A DNA stretch of 64,000 nucleotides from the NCBI RefSeq assembly GCF_039982735.1, contig NZ_JBDWXV010000022.1, forward strand, positions 1-64,000, given 5' to 3'. Position 1 is the first letter of the stretch. Every line of letters begins with the position of its first letter. Positions 51,093 to 60,903 of the stretch are shown here, in pieces. Position numbers and translations under genes: made by a program. The notes beneath the pieces were generated by a model. The model did no database searches, was not told the origin of the DNA, and saw only the letters and a program-made list of their open reading frames with translations. The stretch comes from Saccharospirillum sp039982735 (GTDB taxonomy: Bacteria; Pseudomonadota; Gammaproteobacteria; Pseudomonadales; Natronospirillaceae).

Positions 51093-52295
51093 ATGACCAT
51101 CTCAAGCGGTGTCTCAGAACCCAATCCTGCGCCCCGTCAATGGGTGACCGTGCTCGGATCCACCGGGTCCATTGGCTGCAATACCCTGGATGTTATCGCC
51201 CGCCACCCGGATCGTTTTGGGGTCTTTGCGCTGTCCGGTCATCGCAACATCGAGCTACTGGCGCGACAAATTGAACAGCATCGGCCACGTTACGCCGTAG
51301 TGGCTGATAGTAGTGGCCGGCAAGCGCTGATGGCGCGCCTGACTGATACCCGTACTGAAATACTGGTCGGTACTGCCGCGCTGGAAGCCATGGCTGAACA
51401 TCCGGATGTTCAGGTGGTGATGGCGGCCATTGTCGGTTCCGCCGGTTTGTTGTCGTCACTGGCGGCAGCTCGGGCTGGCAAGCGATTGCTGCTGGCCAAT
51501 AAAGAGAGCCTGGTGGTGGCTGGCGACCTGCTGATGTCGGCAGTGAAGCGGTCTGGTGCCGAATTGCTGCCGATCGACAGCGAACACAATGCCATTTTCC
51601 AGTGCATGCCCGGTGAGCACCGGCGCCAGGGTGTTTCATCCGTATTGCTGACGGCCTCCGGCGGCCCCTTTTTGAACTTTACCGCCGGGCAGCTGGAACA
51701 GGTAACGCCCGAACAGGCGGTGGCTCATCCAAACTGGTCCATGGGCCAGAAAATTTCGGTCGATTCTGCCACTCTGATGAACAAGGGACTGGAACTGATA
51801 GAGGCTTGCTGGTTGTTCGACTTGCAGCCGGCTGATGTTGAGGTCGTGGTACACCCACAGAGCGTCATTCACTCCATGGTACGTTACATCGACGGCTCGG
51901 TGATCGCACAACTGGGATCGCCTGACATGCGTACCCCCATAGCGTTCGGGCTGGCCTATCCGGATCGCATTGACAGCGGCAGTGCCGCCCTCGAGTTTAC
52001 TGCCCAGCTGGGGCTTAGTTTTGATCAGCCCGACCGGGCCCGGTTTCCCTGCCTGCGCCTGGCTGAAGAGGCCATCGCCGTCGGCGGAACGTGCCCGGCG
52101 GTGTTGAATGCCGCCAATGAGATCAGCGTTGAAGCCTTCTTGCAACGGCGCCTGTCATTTCCCCAAATTGCCCACATTAATGAACAGGTGCTCAACCAGC
52201 TGGCACACGAACCCGCTGAGTCAGTTGAGCAATTGCTGGGTATTGACGCGCGCGCCAGAACACTGGCGAAGGCCGCGATAGAGGCACGAACATGA
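51093..52295 (+). CDS. dxr: 1-deoxy-D-xylulose 5-phosphate reductoisomerase
   Basis: The 400-residue enzyme catalyses the committed step of the MEP isoprenoid pathway. It has the NADPH site VTVLGSTGSIGCNTLDVI, LLLANKESLV, LLPIDSEHNAIFQ with the metal-binding Asp/Glu, the flexible loop with NWSMGQKISVDSATLMNKGLE, and HPQSVIHSMV. The ATG at 51093 lies two bases after cdsA; an in-frame codon at 51039 would overlap it. The stop overlaps rseP by four bases. Confidence 0.97.
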   Translation: MTISSGVSEPNPAPRQWVTVLGSTGSIGCNTLDVIARHPDRFGVFALSGHRNIELLARQIEQHRPRYAVVADSSGRQALMARLTDTRTEILVGTAALEAMAEHPDVQVVMAAIVGSAGLLSSLAAARAGKRLLLANKESLVVAGDLLMSAVKRSGAELLPIDSEHNAIFQCMPGEHRRQGVSSVLLTASGGPFLNFTAGQLEQVTPEQAVAHPNWSMGQKISVDSATLMNKGLELIEACWLFDLQPADVEVVVHPQSVIHSMVRYIDGSVIAQLGSPDMRTPIAFGLAYPDRIDSGSAALEFTAQLGLSFDQPDRARFPCLRLAEEAIAVGGTCPAVLNAANEISVEAFLQRRLSFPQIAHINEQVLNQLAHEPAESVEQLLGIDARARTLAKAAIEART

Positions 52296-53641
52296 TGGCG
52301 ATTCTGACCAATATTCTCGGTATTCTGGTGGCTCTGGGTATTCTGGTGACCGTGCATGAATACGGCCATTTCTGGGTGGCCCGTCGCAATGGCATTCGGG
52401 TATTGCGCTTTTCAGTGGGGTTTGGTCAGCCGTTGTACCGCTGGTACGACCGCCATGGCACCGAATTTGTTATCGCCTGGATTCCGCTGGGCGGCTACGT
52501 GAAAATGCTTGATGAACGGGAAGGTCCGGTGGATGAGGCCGAACTCGACCAGGCTTTTACCCGTAAAACGCCAGCCCAGCGCATTGCGGTCGCATCGGCC
52601 GGGCCAATCGCCAACTTTCTGTTTGCCATTCTTGCCTTTGCACTGTTGTACAGCATTGGTGTCCAGGGGCTGGCCCCCTGGGCTGATACGCCGCCAGCGC
52701 AAACTCCCGCGGCAGAAGCCGGTGTCCAACGTGGTGATGTTATTGAGCAGGTTGACGGCCGAAACGTTGACGACTGGACCGATATCAACCTCGCGCTGGC
52801 TCGGCGTGTTGGCGACACTGGCATCATTGAGCTGACCGTGCGCCGGGACGGGCAACTGCAAGAGCTGGCGGTGCCGATTAATCAGTGGATGGCCCGCGAC
52901 AGCGAACCCAACCCCATGGCCAGCCTGGGGCTGTATCCGAGCCGCCCTGAAACGCAGGCATTGATTGGCCAGGTGGTTCCGGGCGGAGCGGCGGAGGCTG
53001 CGGGTTTGCAAGCAGGGGACCGGATTATTTCGGTCAATGGTCAAATGATTGAAAATTGGGTGGACTGGGTCGCTATTATTCAGCCCAATGGCGGCCGGCC
53101 GCTGTCCGTCGTGCTGGAGCGTGATCAGGCCCGGCAAACACTGACCGTCACGCCAGCTGAGCGTGACGTTGAAGGCCAAAGCCAGGGCTACATTGGCGCT
53201 ATCGCTGCGCCCACTCCCTGGCCGGAAGAACAGATTATCGTCCAGCGCGAATGGCCCTGGACCGGCATCTGGCTTGGCCTGCAGGATACCGCTGAAATGG
53301 TCGGGCTCAGCTTTGCAATGCTCGGCAAGATGGTGACGGGCCTGGTGTCGGTAGAGCAGATTGGTGGCCCCATTTCCATGGCGCAGATGGCCGGTGATTC
53401 GGTTCAGGGCGGCGCCGAAAGCTTTATTCGCTTTCTGGCGTTCATCAGCATCAGTCTTGGGGTGGTCAATTTACTACCTATCCCGATTTTGGATGGTGGG
53501 CATATTGTGATGTATGCGGTCGAGTGGATGCGCGGCAAGCCCTTATCGGAGCGTTTGCAGGTGATAGGGTCTCAAATTGGCCTGATGCTGATTGTCGGGT
53601 TGATGGTATTGGCGTTTGTAAATGATATCGGCCGGTTATAA
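52292..53641 (+). CDS. rseP: RIP zinc metalloprotease RseP
   Basis: The 449-residue site-2 protease cleaves RseA to release sigma-E and also clears signal peptides. Zinc motif HEYGH lies at residues 22-26 in the first membrane helix; the C-terminal NLLPIPILDGGH supplies the third ligand. Two PDZ domains lie between (about 115-200 and 205-290), followed by further helices. ATGATG overlaps the dxr stop. Its place before bamA links stress sensing with outer-membrane assembly. Confidence 0.97.
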   Translation: MMAILTNILGILVALGILVTVHEYGHFWVARRNGIRVLRFSVGFGQPLYRWYDRHGTEFVIAWIPLGGYVKMLDEREGPVDEAELDQAFTRKTPAQRIAVASAGPIANFLFAILAFALLYSIGVQGLAPWADTPPAQTPAAEAGVQRGDVIEQVDGRNVDDWTDINLALARRVGDTGIIELTVRRDGQLQELAVPINQWMARDSEPNPMASLGLYPSRPETQALIGQVVPGGAAEAAGLQAGDRIISVNGQMIENWVDWVAIIQPNGGRPLSVVLERDQARQTLTVTPAERDVEGQSQGYIGAIAAPTPWPEEQIIVQREWPWTGIWLGLQDTAEMVGLSFAMLGKMVTGLVSVEQIGGPISMAQMAGDSVQGGAESFIRFLAFISISLGVVNLLPIPILDGGHIVMYAVEWMRGKPLSERLQVIGSQIGLMLIVGLMVLAFVNDIGRL

Positions 53642-53715
53642 CGGTCAGTGATCGGTCGACGTGCCTGTCCCGGCTGCTGCCCCGACAGTCCCGATTTTAA
53701 CGAACAGGAGTAACT

Positions 53716-56058
53716 ATGAGATTTGTTGTCGCGGCAGCCCTGACGCTGATGTTCAGTGCAAGTGCCATGGCGGAACCGTTTCGGGTTGATGCCCTGACCG
53801 TCAACGGCCTGCAGCGGGTATCGCTGGGGTCGGTATTGCAGGCGCTACCCATTCAGGAAGGCGATCAGGTTGATTCCGACGCTGCCGACGACTGGTTACG
53901 TGCGGTATACAGTACCGGCTATTTCAGTGATGTGCAGGTGCTGCGCGATGGCGGCATCCTGGTTTTTGAAGTGACCGAACGTCCGGCGATCAACAGTGTC
54001 GATTTTTCTGGCAACAAGGTGATTCCGACTGAGACGCTGGAGCGCGTCATGTCGAACGTCGGATTGGAAGAAGGTGAGATTTTCAACCAGTCATTGCTTG
54101 AGGGCATTGAGCTGGAGTTGGAGCGTCAGTACAGCATTCAGGGCCGTTACAACGCCACGGTAGTGCCTGAGGTGACGCCGCTGTCACTAAACCGTGTCGA
54201 CGTTGAGCTGGTCATCAGCGAAGGGCCGGTGGCGAAGATCAACCATATTGAAATTACCGGCAACTCAGTTTTCACCGACGACGAGTTGCAGGCCGCACTG
54301 CGCCTGCGTGAAACCAGTAAGCGATACCCGTTTCAGTTTATTGCTCGCCGTAATCGTTTTGGTCAGGCTCAGTTGACGGGCGATCTGGCGCGCCTGGAAG
54401 ATTATTATCTTGATCGGGGGTACCTGGATTTCCGGCTGGAGTCTCATCAGGTTTCAATCTCCGACAACAAAGCCGACATCACCCTGGTTCTCAACGTCTT
54501 TGAAGGTGAACCCTACCAGGTGTCGGGGCTGTCACTGACCGGCGATCTGGTTGATCTGGGCGATGAGCTTGAAGCCCTGATCGATGTCCGTGAGGGGGAC
54601 GTCTATTCCCGCGTTGAGATCAGCGATCTGTCGTCGCGAATGAACGACGTGCTCGGTGACAAGGGCTATGCCTTCGCCGAGGTCAATAGCGAACTCGATC
54701 CCGACCGTGAAGCCCGAACGGTGGATATCACGCTCAGCGTCATTCCGGGTAAACCGGTGTATGTGAATCGAATTGAGATTCGAGGCAACTCGGAAACCAA
54801 TGACGAAGTCATCCGCCGTGAAATGCGCCAACTGGAACGCGCACTGGTCATAAACAGCAATATTCGGCGGTCGCGCCAGCGCCTCGAACGCCTGGGTTAT
54901 TTCAGTCAGGTCGATATCCGGACCCAGCGCATCGAAGGCCGGGATGACCTGGTAGACCTGATCGTGACCGTTGAAGAAACCACCAATAGCCAGATAACCG
55001 GTTCTATTGGTTACTCGGATCAGAGCGGCTTTTTTACCGAAGCCAAGGTTGAGCAAAAGAACTTTCAGGGCAAAGGCTACGACTTTTCAGCCTCGGTAAC
55101 GGTGAACAACGCCGAGCAGAATTATAACCTCTCGTTCGAAGACCCGTACTTCACGATTTACGGGGTCAGTCGCGGTATCGATCTGTATTACCGCCGTACC
55201 GACTTCAGTGAGCAAACCTTCAGGACCTATGCGACCAATACCGCCGGTGGCCGGTTGCGATTGGGCTACCCGCTGTCTGAAAACCAGCGTATCACTTACG
55301 GTGTTGGCTACAGTCAGGATGAGTTGTTTCTCAGTGATAGCGCTCCTCAGGAAATGACGGATTTCCGGGACAGCAACGGCAGTGACTATGAAATCATCGA
55401 CACCCGTCTGACCTGGAACCTCAACAGCCTGAACGGCACCTTCAAGGCTAACCGGGGTCGCCAACTGACTTTGTCGGGTGAAGTAGCCACGCCATTGGGT
55501 GATCTGACCTATTACCGTTTGACGGGCAGTGCGGAACAGTACTTCCCGGTCAACGATCAGTACAGTATTCGTCTACACTCGGACGTTGGCTACGGCAGCG
55601 GTTACGGCGATGCGGACCGATTGCCCTTTTACAAGCACTTTTATTCCGGAGGTGTCCGATCGGTACGCGGCTATCAGTATGGGTCGCTGGGGCCGCTGAG
55701 CACCCCCAATCTGGATGGCAATAATGATCCGCTGGACGACCCATCGCCCATCGGTGGAAACATAAAGATCGAATACGGCGCCGAATTGCTGATACCCATG
55801 CCGTTTGTACAGAACCAGGATGCCTTCAGAGCGTCGTTGTTTATTGACGGTGGCAATGTCTATTCCGATGACTGTCGCGCCGGCAATGCAAACTGCACCA
55901 ATGGTGTGGATCTGTCCGACCTGCGTTACGCCGCGGGTGTTGATATCACCTGGATTACGCCGATCGCGCCGTTGAGCTTCAGTTATGCCTGGCCTCTGAA
56001 TGCACGCGATGGGGATCTGGAAAAGAACTTCGCCTTTACAATTGGTATCGGATACTGA
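53716..56058 (+). CDS. bamA: Outer membrane protein assembly factor BamA
   Basis: The 780-residue precursor starts with a signal peptide cleaved after SAMA. Five POTRA domains occupy about residues 21-425 and a 16-strand barrel the rest. VRGYQYGSLGPL carries the conserved loop-6 VRGF-type motif, here with Tyr in place of Phe. The final residue is Tyr in FAFTIGIGY, a variant of the usual terminal Phe/Trp. It inserts barrel proteins into the outer membrane. GGAG precedes the ATG. Confidence 0.97.
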   Translation: MRFVVAAALTLMFSASAMAEPFRVDALTVNGLQRVSLGSVLQALPIQEGDQVDSDAADDWLRAVYSTGYFSDVQVLRDGGILVFEVTERPAINSVDFSGNKVIPTETLERVMSNVGLEEGEIFNQSLLEGIELELERQYSIQGRYNATVVPEVTPLSLNRVDVELVISEGPVAKINHIEITGNSVFTDDELQAALRLRETSKRYPFQFIARRNRFGQAQLTGDLARLEDYYLDRGYLDFRLESHQVSISDNKADITLVLNVFEGEPYQVSGLSLTGDLVDLGDELEALIDVREGDVYSRVEISDLSSRMNDVLGDKGYAFAEVNSELDPDREARTVDITLSVIPGKPVYVNRIEIRGNSETNDEVIRREMRQLERALVINSNIRRSRQRLERLGYFSQVDIRTQRIEGRDDLVDLIVTVEETTNSQITGSIGYSDQSGFFTEAKVEQKNFQGKGYDFSASVTVNNAEQNYNLSFEDPYFTIYGVSRGIDLYYRRTDFSEQTFRTYATNTAGGRLRLGYPLSENQRITYGVGYSQDELFLSDSAPQEMTDFRDSNGSDYEIIDTRLTWNLNSLNGTFKANRGRQLTLSGEVATPLGDLTYYRLTGSAEQYFPVNDQYSIRLHSDVGYGSGYGDADRLPFYKHFYSGGVRSVRGYQYGSLGPLSTPNLDGNNDPLDDPSPIGGNIKIEYGAELLIPMPFVQNQDAFRASLFIDGGNVYSDDCRAGNANCTNGVDLSDLRYAAGVDITWITPIAPLSFSYAWPLNARDGDLEKNFAFTIGIGY

Positions 56059-56125
56059 GGTCGGGCTGGTTGAAAAGGCAAGCGGTTGGGCCCACTACTC
56101 AGGCTTGGCCGTACACATTAGAATG

Positions 56126-56151
56126 ACCTGTCTGGCACGTGGCAGGCAGGT
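56126..56151 (+). other. Imperfect hairpin upstream of skp
   Basis: ACCTGTCTGGCAC and GTGGCAGGCAGGT can pair over 13 bases with one mismatch and one wobble. There is no T-run, so it may be an mRNA-stability structure between bamA and skp. Confidence 0.4.
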
Positions 56152-56180
56152 ACAGCATCACTCGAACCGAAGGAGAAAGC

Positions 56181-56753
56181 ATGAAGACTTCAGCACAACG
56201 CATTGCCCCGACCAACGCGACTGGCCGGTCACGGGAATCTGGCTGGCTGAGCCGAATAGCCTTCGCACTGGTTGCCATTGGCATGACCGCTTCTGTTCAG
56301 GCGACGGAAGTGGCATTGCTGGATCAGAACTATGTGTTGTTCAATAGCGATGCAGCCCAGGATGCCACCGCCGAACTGAAACGCGAGTTTGAACAGGAAG
56401 AACAGCAAGTGCAAACGCTGGGGCAGGCGATCCAGCAATTGCAGAGCCGGGCCCGGACCGATGCTGACATCATGACCGAAGATGAGTTGTCGGAACTTGA
56501 AAGTGAACTTCAACAGCGAGCACGCCAGCGCGACCAACTGGTGCGACAGCTGCAGCAAGTGCAGGGCGAGCGCCGCAATGCCTTTATCGAGCGGTACCAG
56601 CCGATGATGGCGCAAGCTATAGAAACGGCCGTCGACGGCCAGGAATATGATGTGATCCTGGACAAGGGCGCCGTGGTCTACCATCGTAATTCACTGGATA
56701 TTACCGAAGCGGTACTGGAAGAATTCAATGCGCTGTACCAGGCGCAACAATAA
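56181..56753 (+). CDS. skp: Periplasmic chaperone Skp/OmpH family
   Basis: The 190-residue precursor has an unusually long N-terminus (about 35 polar residues) before the hydrophobic core LSRIAFALVAIGMTASV; cleavage is predicted after VQA. The mature part is about 138 residues, mostly coiled coil (QVQTLGQAIQQLQSRAR), ending with the Skp core YDVILDKGAVVYHRNSLDIT. It holds unfolded outer-membrane proteins for BamA. No Met lies closer to the hydrophobic core, and AAGGAGA precedes the ATG, so the long n-region seems real. Confidence 0.9.
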   Translation: MKTSAQRIAPTNATGRSRESGWLSRIAFALVAIGMTASVQATEVALLDQNYVLFNSDAAQDATAELKREFEQEEQQVQTLGQAIQQLQSRARTDADIMTEDELSELESELQQRARQRDQLVRQLQQVQGERRNAFIERYQPMMAQAIETAVDGQEYDVILDKGAVVYHRNSLDITEAVLEEFNALYQAQQ

Positions 56754-56770
56754 GCTGACGAGTCAGACGG

Positions 56771-57832
56771 ATGATCACAGCCCGACAGTTGGCCGAACAG
56801 CTCGATGCGCAGCTGGGCGGTAATGAACAGGCCTGGGATATGCCTCTGGAGCGGGTGTCTGCTCTGGATAAGGCCCAGTCCGGGAGCCTGACGTTCCTGG
56901 CATCCCGACAGTATCTGGCAGACCTGCCAGACAGCCAGGCCACGGCCATCGTCCTGAAACCGGATATGGCCGACCAGGCTCCGGGTGTTGCCGCCCTGAT
57001 TCTGGTGGCGGACCCCTACTTGAGCTATGCCCGTATATCCCACCACTTCAGCCGTGAGCCAGCACCAACCGGCCACATTGACCTCAGTGCCGTGGTGGCC
57101 GAAGATGCAGTGATCGGCGTGGGAGTGACCATTGGCCCCGGAGCGGTCATCGGCTCTGGCGTGAGCATTGGCGAGGGCAGTCAGATCGGTGCTGGGGCGG
57201 TACTCGATGCCGGTGCACGGGTTGGGCGGAACACCCTTATCATGGCGAACGTAACGCTTTGCCACGGGGTGGTGATGGGCGACGATTGTCGGGTGCAGCC
57301 GGGAACGGTAATCGGCTCCGATGGGTTCGGGTTTGCACCGGATCAGGGGCAATGGCAGCGTATTGCCCAGCTGGGCACTGTCCGTATCGGCAACCGGGTC
57401 GATATCGGTGCCAATGTGAGCATCGACCGCGGGGCCATCGAAGATACCTGCATTGAAGACGATGTCATCATCGATAATCTGGTTCAAGTTGCACACAATG
57501 TTGTGATCGGAAAAGCCACGGCACTGGCCGGGCAGGTCGGTATCGCTGGCAGTACCACCCTGGGCGCCGGCTGCACTGTAGGGGGACAGGCCGGGTTTGC
57601 CGGCCATATTGATATTGCTGCCGGCACCCATTTTACCGGCCAGACCATGGTGACTAAAAGCATCTCAGACGCTGGACTCTATTCCTCGGGCTGGCCGGCA
57701 CAGCCCAGTCGGGAATGGCGTCGTACCGTTGCACGCTTGCGCCAGTTAGACCAGTATGAACAGCGATTGAAGTCATTGGAGAAGGCGCTGGCAATGCGTC
57801 CCGCCGCTCCGGAATCTGAGGACTCGGAATGA
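56771..57832 (+). CDS. lpxD: UDP-3-O-(3-hydroxyacyl)glucosamine N-acyltransferase
   Basis: The 353-residue enzyme adds the second acyl chain in lipid A synthesis. It has an N-terminal uridine-binding domain (FLASRQYLADLPDSQATAIV), then a left-handed beta helix of hexapeptides (VIGVGVTIGPGAVIGSGVSI) with the catalytic His in VQVAHNVVIG, and a C-terminal helix. It overlaps fabZ by four bases. Confidence 0.97.
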   Translation: MITARQLAEQLDAQLGGNEQAWDMPLERVSALDKAQSGSLTFLASRQYLADLPDSQATAIVLKPDMADQAPGVAALILVADPYLSYARISHHFSREPAPTGHIDLSAVVAEDAVIGVGVTIGPGAVIGSGVSIGEGSQIGAGAVLDAGARVGRNTLIMANVTLCHGVVMGDDCRVQPGTVIGSDGFGFAPDQGQWQRIAQLGTVRIGNRVDIGANVSIDRGAIEDTCIEDDVIIDNLVQVAHNVVIGKATALAGQVGIAGSTTLGAGCTVGGQAGFAGHIDIAAGTHFTGQTMVTKSISDAGLYSSGWPAQPSREWRRTVARLRQLDQYEQRLKSLEKALAMRPAAPESEDSE

Positions 57833-58287
57833 GCATTGAACTGCCCCTGGATCATGAAGCCATCAAGCAATTGTTGCCGCACCGGTATCCATTTTTGCTG
57901 GTTGACCGTATTACCGAACTGACCCCGGGTGAAGCTATTGCCGGGTTCAAGAATGTCACGGGCAATGAAGAGCTATTCAACGGGCACTTCCCGGGTCAAT
58001 CCATCTTTCCCGGTGTGCTGATGTGTGAGGCCATGGCTCAGGTTTCGGCTATTCTGGGTTTTGCGACATCAGGCAACCGCCCAAGCGAAGGCTATCTGTA
58101 TTTGTTTGCCGGGCTCGATAACGTTAAATTCAAGCGGCAGGTCGTGCCCGGTGACCGGCTGGATCTGTTCAGTACGCTGGTGTCTGAACGCCGGGGTATT
58201 TTTAAATTCAACTGCCGGGCGGAAGTGGACGGCCAGTTAGCGGCCACTGCCGATATTGTGTGCGCTGAGCGGAAGTCAACCTCGTGA
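57829..58287 (+). CDS. fabZ: 3-hydroxyacyl-ACP dehydratase FabZ
   Basis: The 152-residue hot-dog enzyme dehydrates 3-hydroxyacyl-ACP in fatty-acid elongation and competes with LpxA/LpxD for hydroxyacyl chains. The catalytic His is in LLPHRYPFLLVDRI region HFPGQSIFPGVLMCEAMAQ, where the Glu also lies. It overlaps lpxD and lpxA by four bases each. Confidence 0.97.
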   Translation: MSIELPLDHEAIKQLLPHRYPFLLVDRITELTPGEAIAGFKNVTGNEELFNGHFPGQSIFPGVLMCEAMAQVSAILGFATSGNRPSEGYLYLFAGLDNVKFKRQVVPGDRLDLFSTLVSERRGIFKFNCRAEVDGQLAATADIVCAERKSTS

Positions 58288-59054
58288 TTCACCCTACTGC
58301 ACTGGTCGATCAAACAGCACGTATTGCCGATGGGGCCAGTATTGGTCCATTCACCGTTATTGGTCCGGATGTTGAAATTGGCGAAGGCTGCTGGATCGGG
58401 CCGCATGTGGTCATCAACGGACCAACAACCATTGGACGGCACAATAAGATTTACCAGTTTGCCAGCGTTGGTGAAGCGTGCCAGGACCTTAAGTACAAGG
58501 GTGAGCCTACGCGGCTGATCATCGGTGATCACAACACCATTCGTGAAGGTGCCACTCTGCATCGCGGCACCATTCAGGATAAGGGAGAGACCCGGGTAGG
58601 AAACCATTGCCTGTTGATGGCTTATACACATGTCGCCCACGACGTGGTTGTCGGAGATCATGTGATTCTCGCCAACTCTGCAGGATTGGCGGGCCACGTA
58701 AAGGTCGGTGATTACGCGATCGTCGGTGGACACTCCGGTGTTCATCAGTTTGTCTCTATCGGTGAACATACGTTTATTGGTGCTGGTTCCACGGTTCTGA
58801 AAGACGTGCCCGCTTTTGTGACCGTGCAAGGTTATCCGGCTGCACCCCATGGAATGAACACCGAAGGCCTGCGCCGGCGTGGCTTTTCTGCGGAGTCGAT
58901 CAAGGCGCTGCGCAATGCTTACAAAACGGTTTATCGCCAGAGCAAAACCACCAAGGCTGCACTGGCTGAGCTGGCTCCGATTGCCGAGCAGTTTCCGGAA
59001 GTGGCCTTGTTTGTGCGCAGCATTGAAACCGCTAACCGGGGTATTGTGCGCTGA
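58284..59054 (+). CDS. lpxA: UDP-N-acetylglucosamine O-acyltransferase
   Basis: The 256-residue enzyme starts lipid A synthesis. It begins with GTG inside the end of fabZ, then IHPTALVDQTARIADGASIG. Hexapeptide repeats form the beta helix, with the catalytic His in LMAYTHVAHDVVVGD, and a C-terminal helical domain with EGLRRRGFSAESIKAL. It overlaps lpxB by one base (TGATG). Confidence 0.97.
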   Translation: MIHPTALVDQTARIADGASIGPFTVIGPDVEIGEGCWIGPHVVINGPTTIGRHNKIYQFASVGEACQDLKYKGEPTRLIIGDHNTIREGATLHRGTIQDKGETRVGNHCLLMAYTHVAHDVVVGDHVILANSAGLAGHVKVGDYAIVGGHSGVHQFVSIGEHTFIGAGSTVLKDVPAFVTVQGYPAAPHGMNTEGLRRRGFSAESIKALRNAYKTVYRQSKTTKAALAELAPIAEQFPEVALFVRSIETANRGIVR

Positions 59055-60208
59055 TGTCCCGACCCTTGCGCGTGGCCGTGCTGGCCGGTGAAGCCAGCGG
59101 CGACATTCTTGGTGCCGGTCTGATGCGCGCGTTACGCGCACGCCACCCCAATATTGAATTTGGGGGTATTGGCGGTGAACGCATGATTGCCGAAGGGCTG
59201 GACAGCCGCGTTTCGATGGAACGGCTGTCGGTAATGGGGCTGACTGAAGTCGTAGGGCGGCTGCGCGAATTGTTCCGCATTCGGGCCGCTTACCGGGACT
59301 GGTGCATCCACTGGCAGCCGGATGTATTCGTCGGCATCGATGCTCCCGATTTTAACCTGGGCCTGGAGCGCCAGTTGCGCGATGCCGGCATCAAGGCCGT
59401 GCATTACGTCTCGCCCTCAGTCTGGGCCTGGCGGCGGGGCCGTATCAAGAAAATCCGCCGCAGTGTTGATCACATGCTGACCTTGCTGCCCTTTGAAGCC
59501 GATTTTTACCGCGAGCATCAGGTGCCGGTTACCTTTGTTGGCCATACCCTGGCTGACCAGTTGCCGATGGAACCAGACCGGTCGGCAGCGAGGCAACGTC
59601 TGGGCGTACCGGAGCAAGGCCTGTGTCTGGCGGTTTTGCCAGGCAGTCGGGGCAGTGAGGTTGGGCGCTTGGCGCCGCTGTTTCTGCAAGCGGCTACTCT
59701 GGCCCAGAAAACGCTGGGACCGCTCACGGTGCTTATACCGGCGGCCAATGAATTTCGCCGCGAGCAGATTGAAGCAGCCGTGCGTCAGCACGGCAATGGG
59801 CTGCACATCCAACTCTATGCGGGTCAGTCGACCGATGTCATGATTGCCAGCGACGGCGTCTTGCTGGCCTCCGGTACGGCGGCACTGGAAGCCATGCTGT
59901 TGAAGCGCCCCATGGTGGTTTCCTACCGGTTAACGGCGCTTACGTTCCGGATAATGCGGGCGATGGCGACCACACGCTGGGTCTCATTGCCCAACGTATT
60001 GACCCAGAGCGACTGGGTGCCGGAGCGACTGCAGGATGACGCGACGCCTGAACGCCTGGCGACCGATCTTGTTAAAATTCTCACTGACACCGATTACCGC
60101 GATCAGTTTGAACAGCGCTCTCGTTTCCTGCACCGTCAATTGGCGCGAGGCGCCGATTCGCAGGCCGCCGAAGCGGTGCTGAGCGTTGCCGGGTTCTCAC
60201 CCCAATGA
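59054..60208 (+). CDS. lpxB: Lipid A disaccharide synthase
   Basis: The 384-residue GT19 enzyme joins lipid X to UDP-diacylglucosamine. Typical segments are AGEASGDILGAGLMRALR, GIDAPDFNLGLERQLR, YVSPSVWAWRRGRIKKI, LPFEADFY and ASGTAALEAMLLKRPMVVSYR. Its stop overlaps the rnhB start by four bases. Confidence 0.97.
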   Translation: MSRPLRVAVLAGEASGDILGAGLMRALRARHPNIEFGGIGGERMIAEGLDSRVSMERLSVMGLTEVVGRLRELFRIRAAYRDWCIHWQPDVFVGIDAPDFNLGLERQLRDAGIKAVHYVSPSVWAWRRGRIKKIRRSVDHMLTLLPFEADFYREHQVPVTFVGHTLADQLPMEPDRSAARQRLGVPEQGLCLAVLPGSRGSEVGRLAPLFLQAATLAQKTLGPLTVLIPAANEFRREQIEAAVRQHGNGLHIQLYAGQSTDVMIASDGVLLASGTAALEAMLLKRPMVVSYRLTALTFRIMRAMATTRWVSLPNVLTQSDWVPERLQDDATPERLATDLVKILTDTDYRDQFEQRSRFLHRQLARGADSQAAEAVLSVAGFSPQ

Positions 60209-60813
60209 CCCAGCAAGGTCTGGTCTTTCAGGGTGCTGCCGACCTTGTGGCGGGCGTCGATGAAGTCGGACGCGGGCCGCTGGCAGGCGACGTCGTAGCC
60301 GCCGCCGTCATACTGGACCCGAAACACCCCATTGCAGGTCTCACCGACTCCAAAGCGCTTACCGCAAAGCGCCGGGAACAGCTCAGTGAGGAAATCAAAG
60401 CCCGGGCACTGAGCTGGTGTATCGCCCGCGCCAGTGTCGCGGAAATTGACGAGCTGAATATTCTACAGGCCAGTCTGCTGGCCATGCGGAGGGCCGTTGA
60501 GGGTCTATCGGTGGCTCCGGGGTTTTGCCAGATCGATGGCAACAAACTGCCCAAAGGCCTGCCTTGCCCGGCGGAAGCCATTGTGAAAGGCGACAGCCTG
60601 ATCCCTGCCATCGGCGCGGCGTCCATTCTCGCCAAAGTCCAGCGGGATGCCGAAATGGTCGAGCTCGACCAGCGCTACCCAGAGTATGGCTTCGCCCGCC
60701 ATAAAGGCTACCCGACGCCGGTTCATTTGGCGGCTTTGAAGGCACACGGCGTCATAGCCGAGCACCGGCGCAGCTATGCGCCAGTTAAGGCCATACTCAC
60801 CACAAACCGTTAA
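60205..60813 (+). CDS. rnhB: Ribonuclease HII
   Basis: The 202-residue enzyme nicks RNA in RNA-DNA hybrids and single ribonucleotides in DNA. Motif VAGVDEVGRGPLAGDVVAAAV contains the catalytic Asp-Glu pair; LTDSKALTAKRRE and KGDSLIPAIGAASILAKVQRD contain other active-site residues. dnaE follows after 90 bases, as in E. coli. Confidence 0.97.
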   Translation: MTQQGLVFQGAADLVAGVDEVGRGPLAGDVVAAAVILDPKHPIAGLTDSKALTAKRREQLSEEIKARALSWCIARASVAEIDELNILQASLLAMRRAVEGLSVAPGFCQIDGNKLPKGLPCPAEAIVKGDSLIPAIGAASILAKVQRDAEMVELDQRYPEYGFARHKGYPTPVHLAALKAHGVIAEHRRSYAPVKAILTTNR

Positions 60814-60903
60814 ACCTGAATACACAATTCCCCTCATCAGTACCTGCCAACCGGCCGCTTCAAGTAGTACCATGGTCGCCGGTCAAGAAGGAGAAAGCCC
60901 AGC

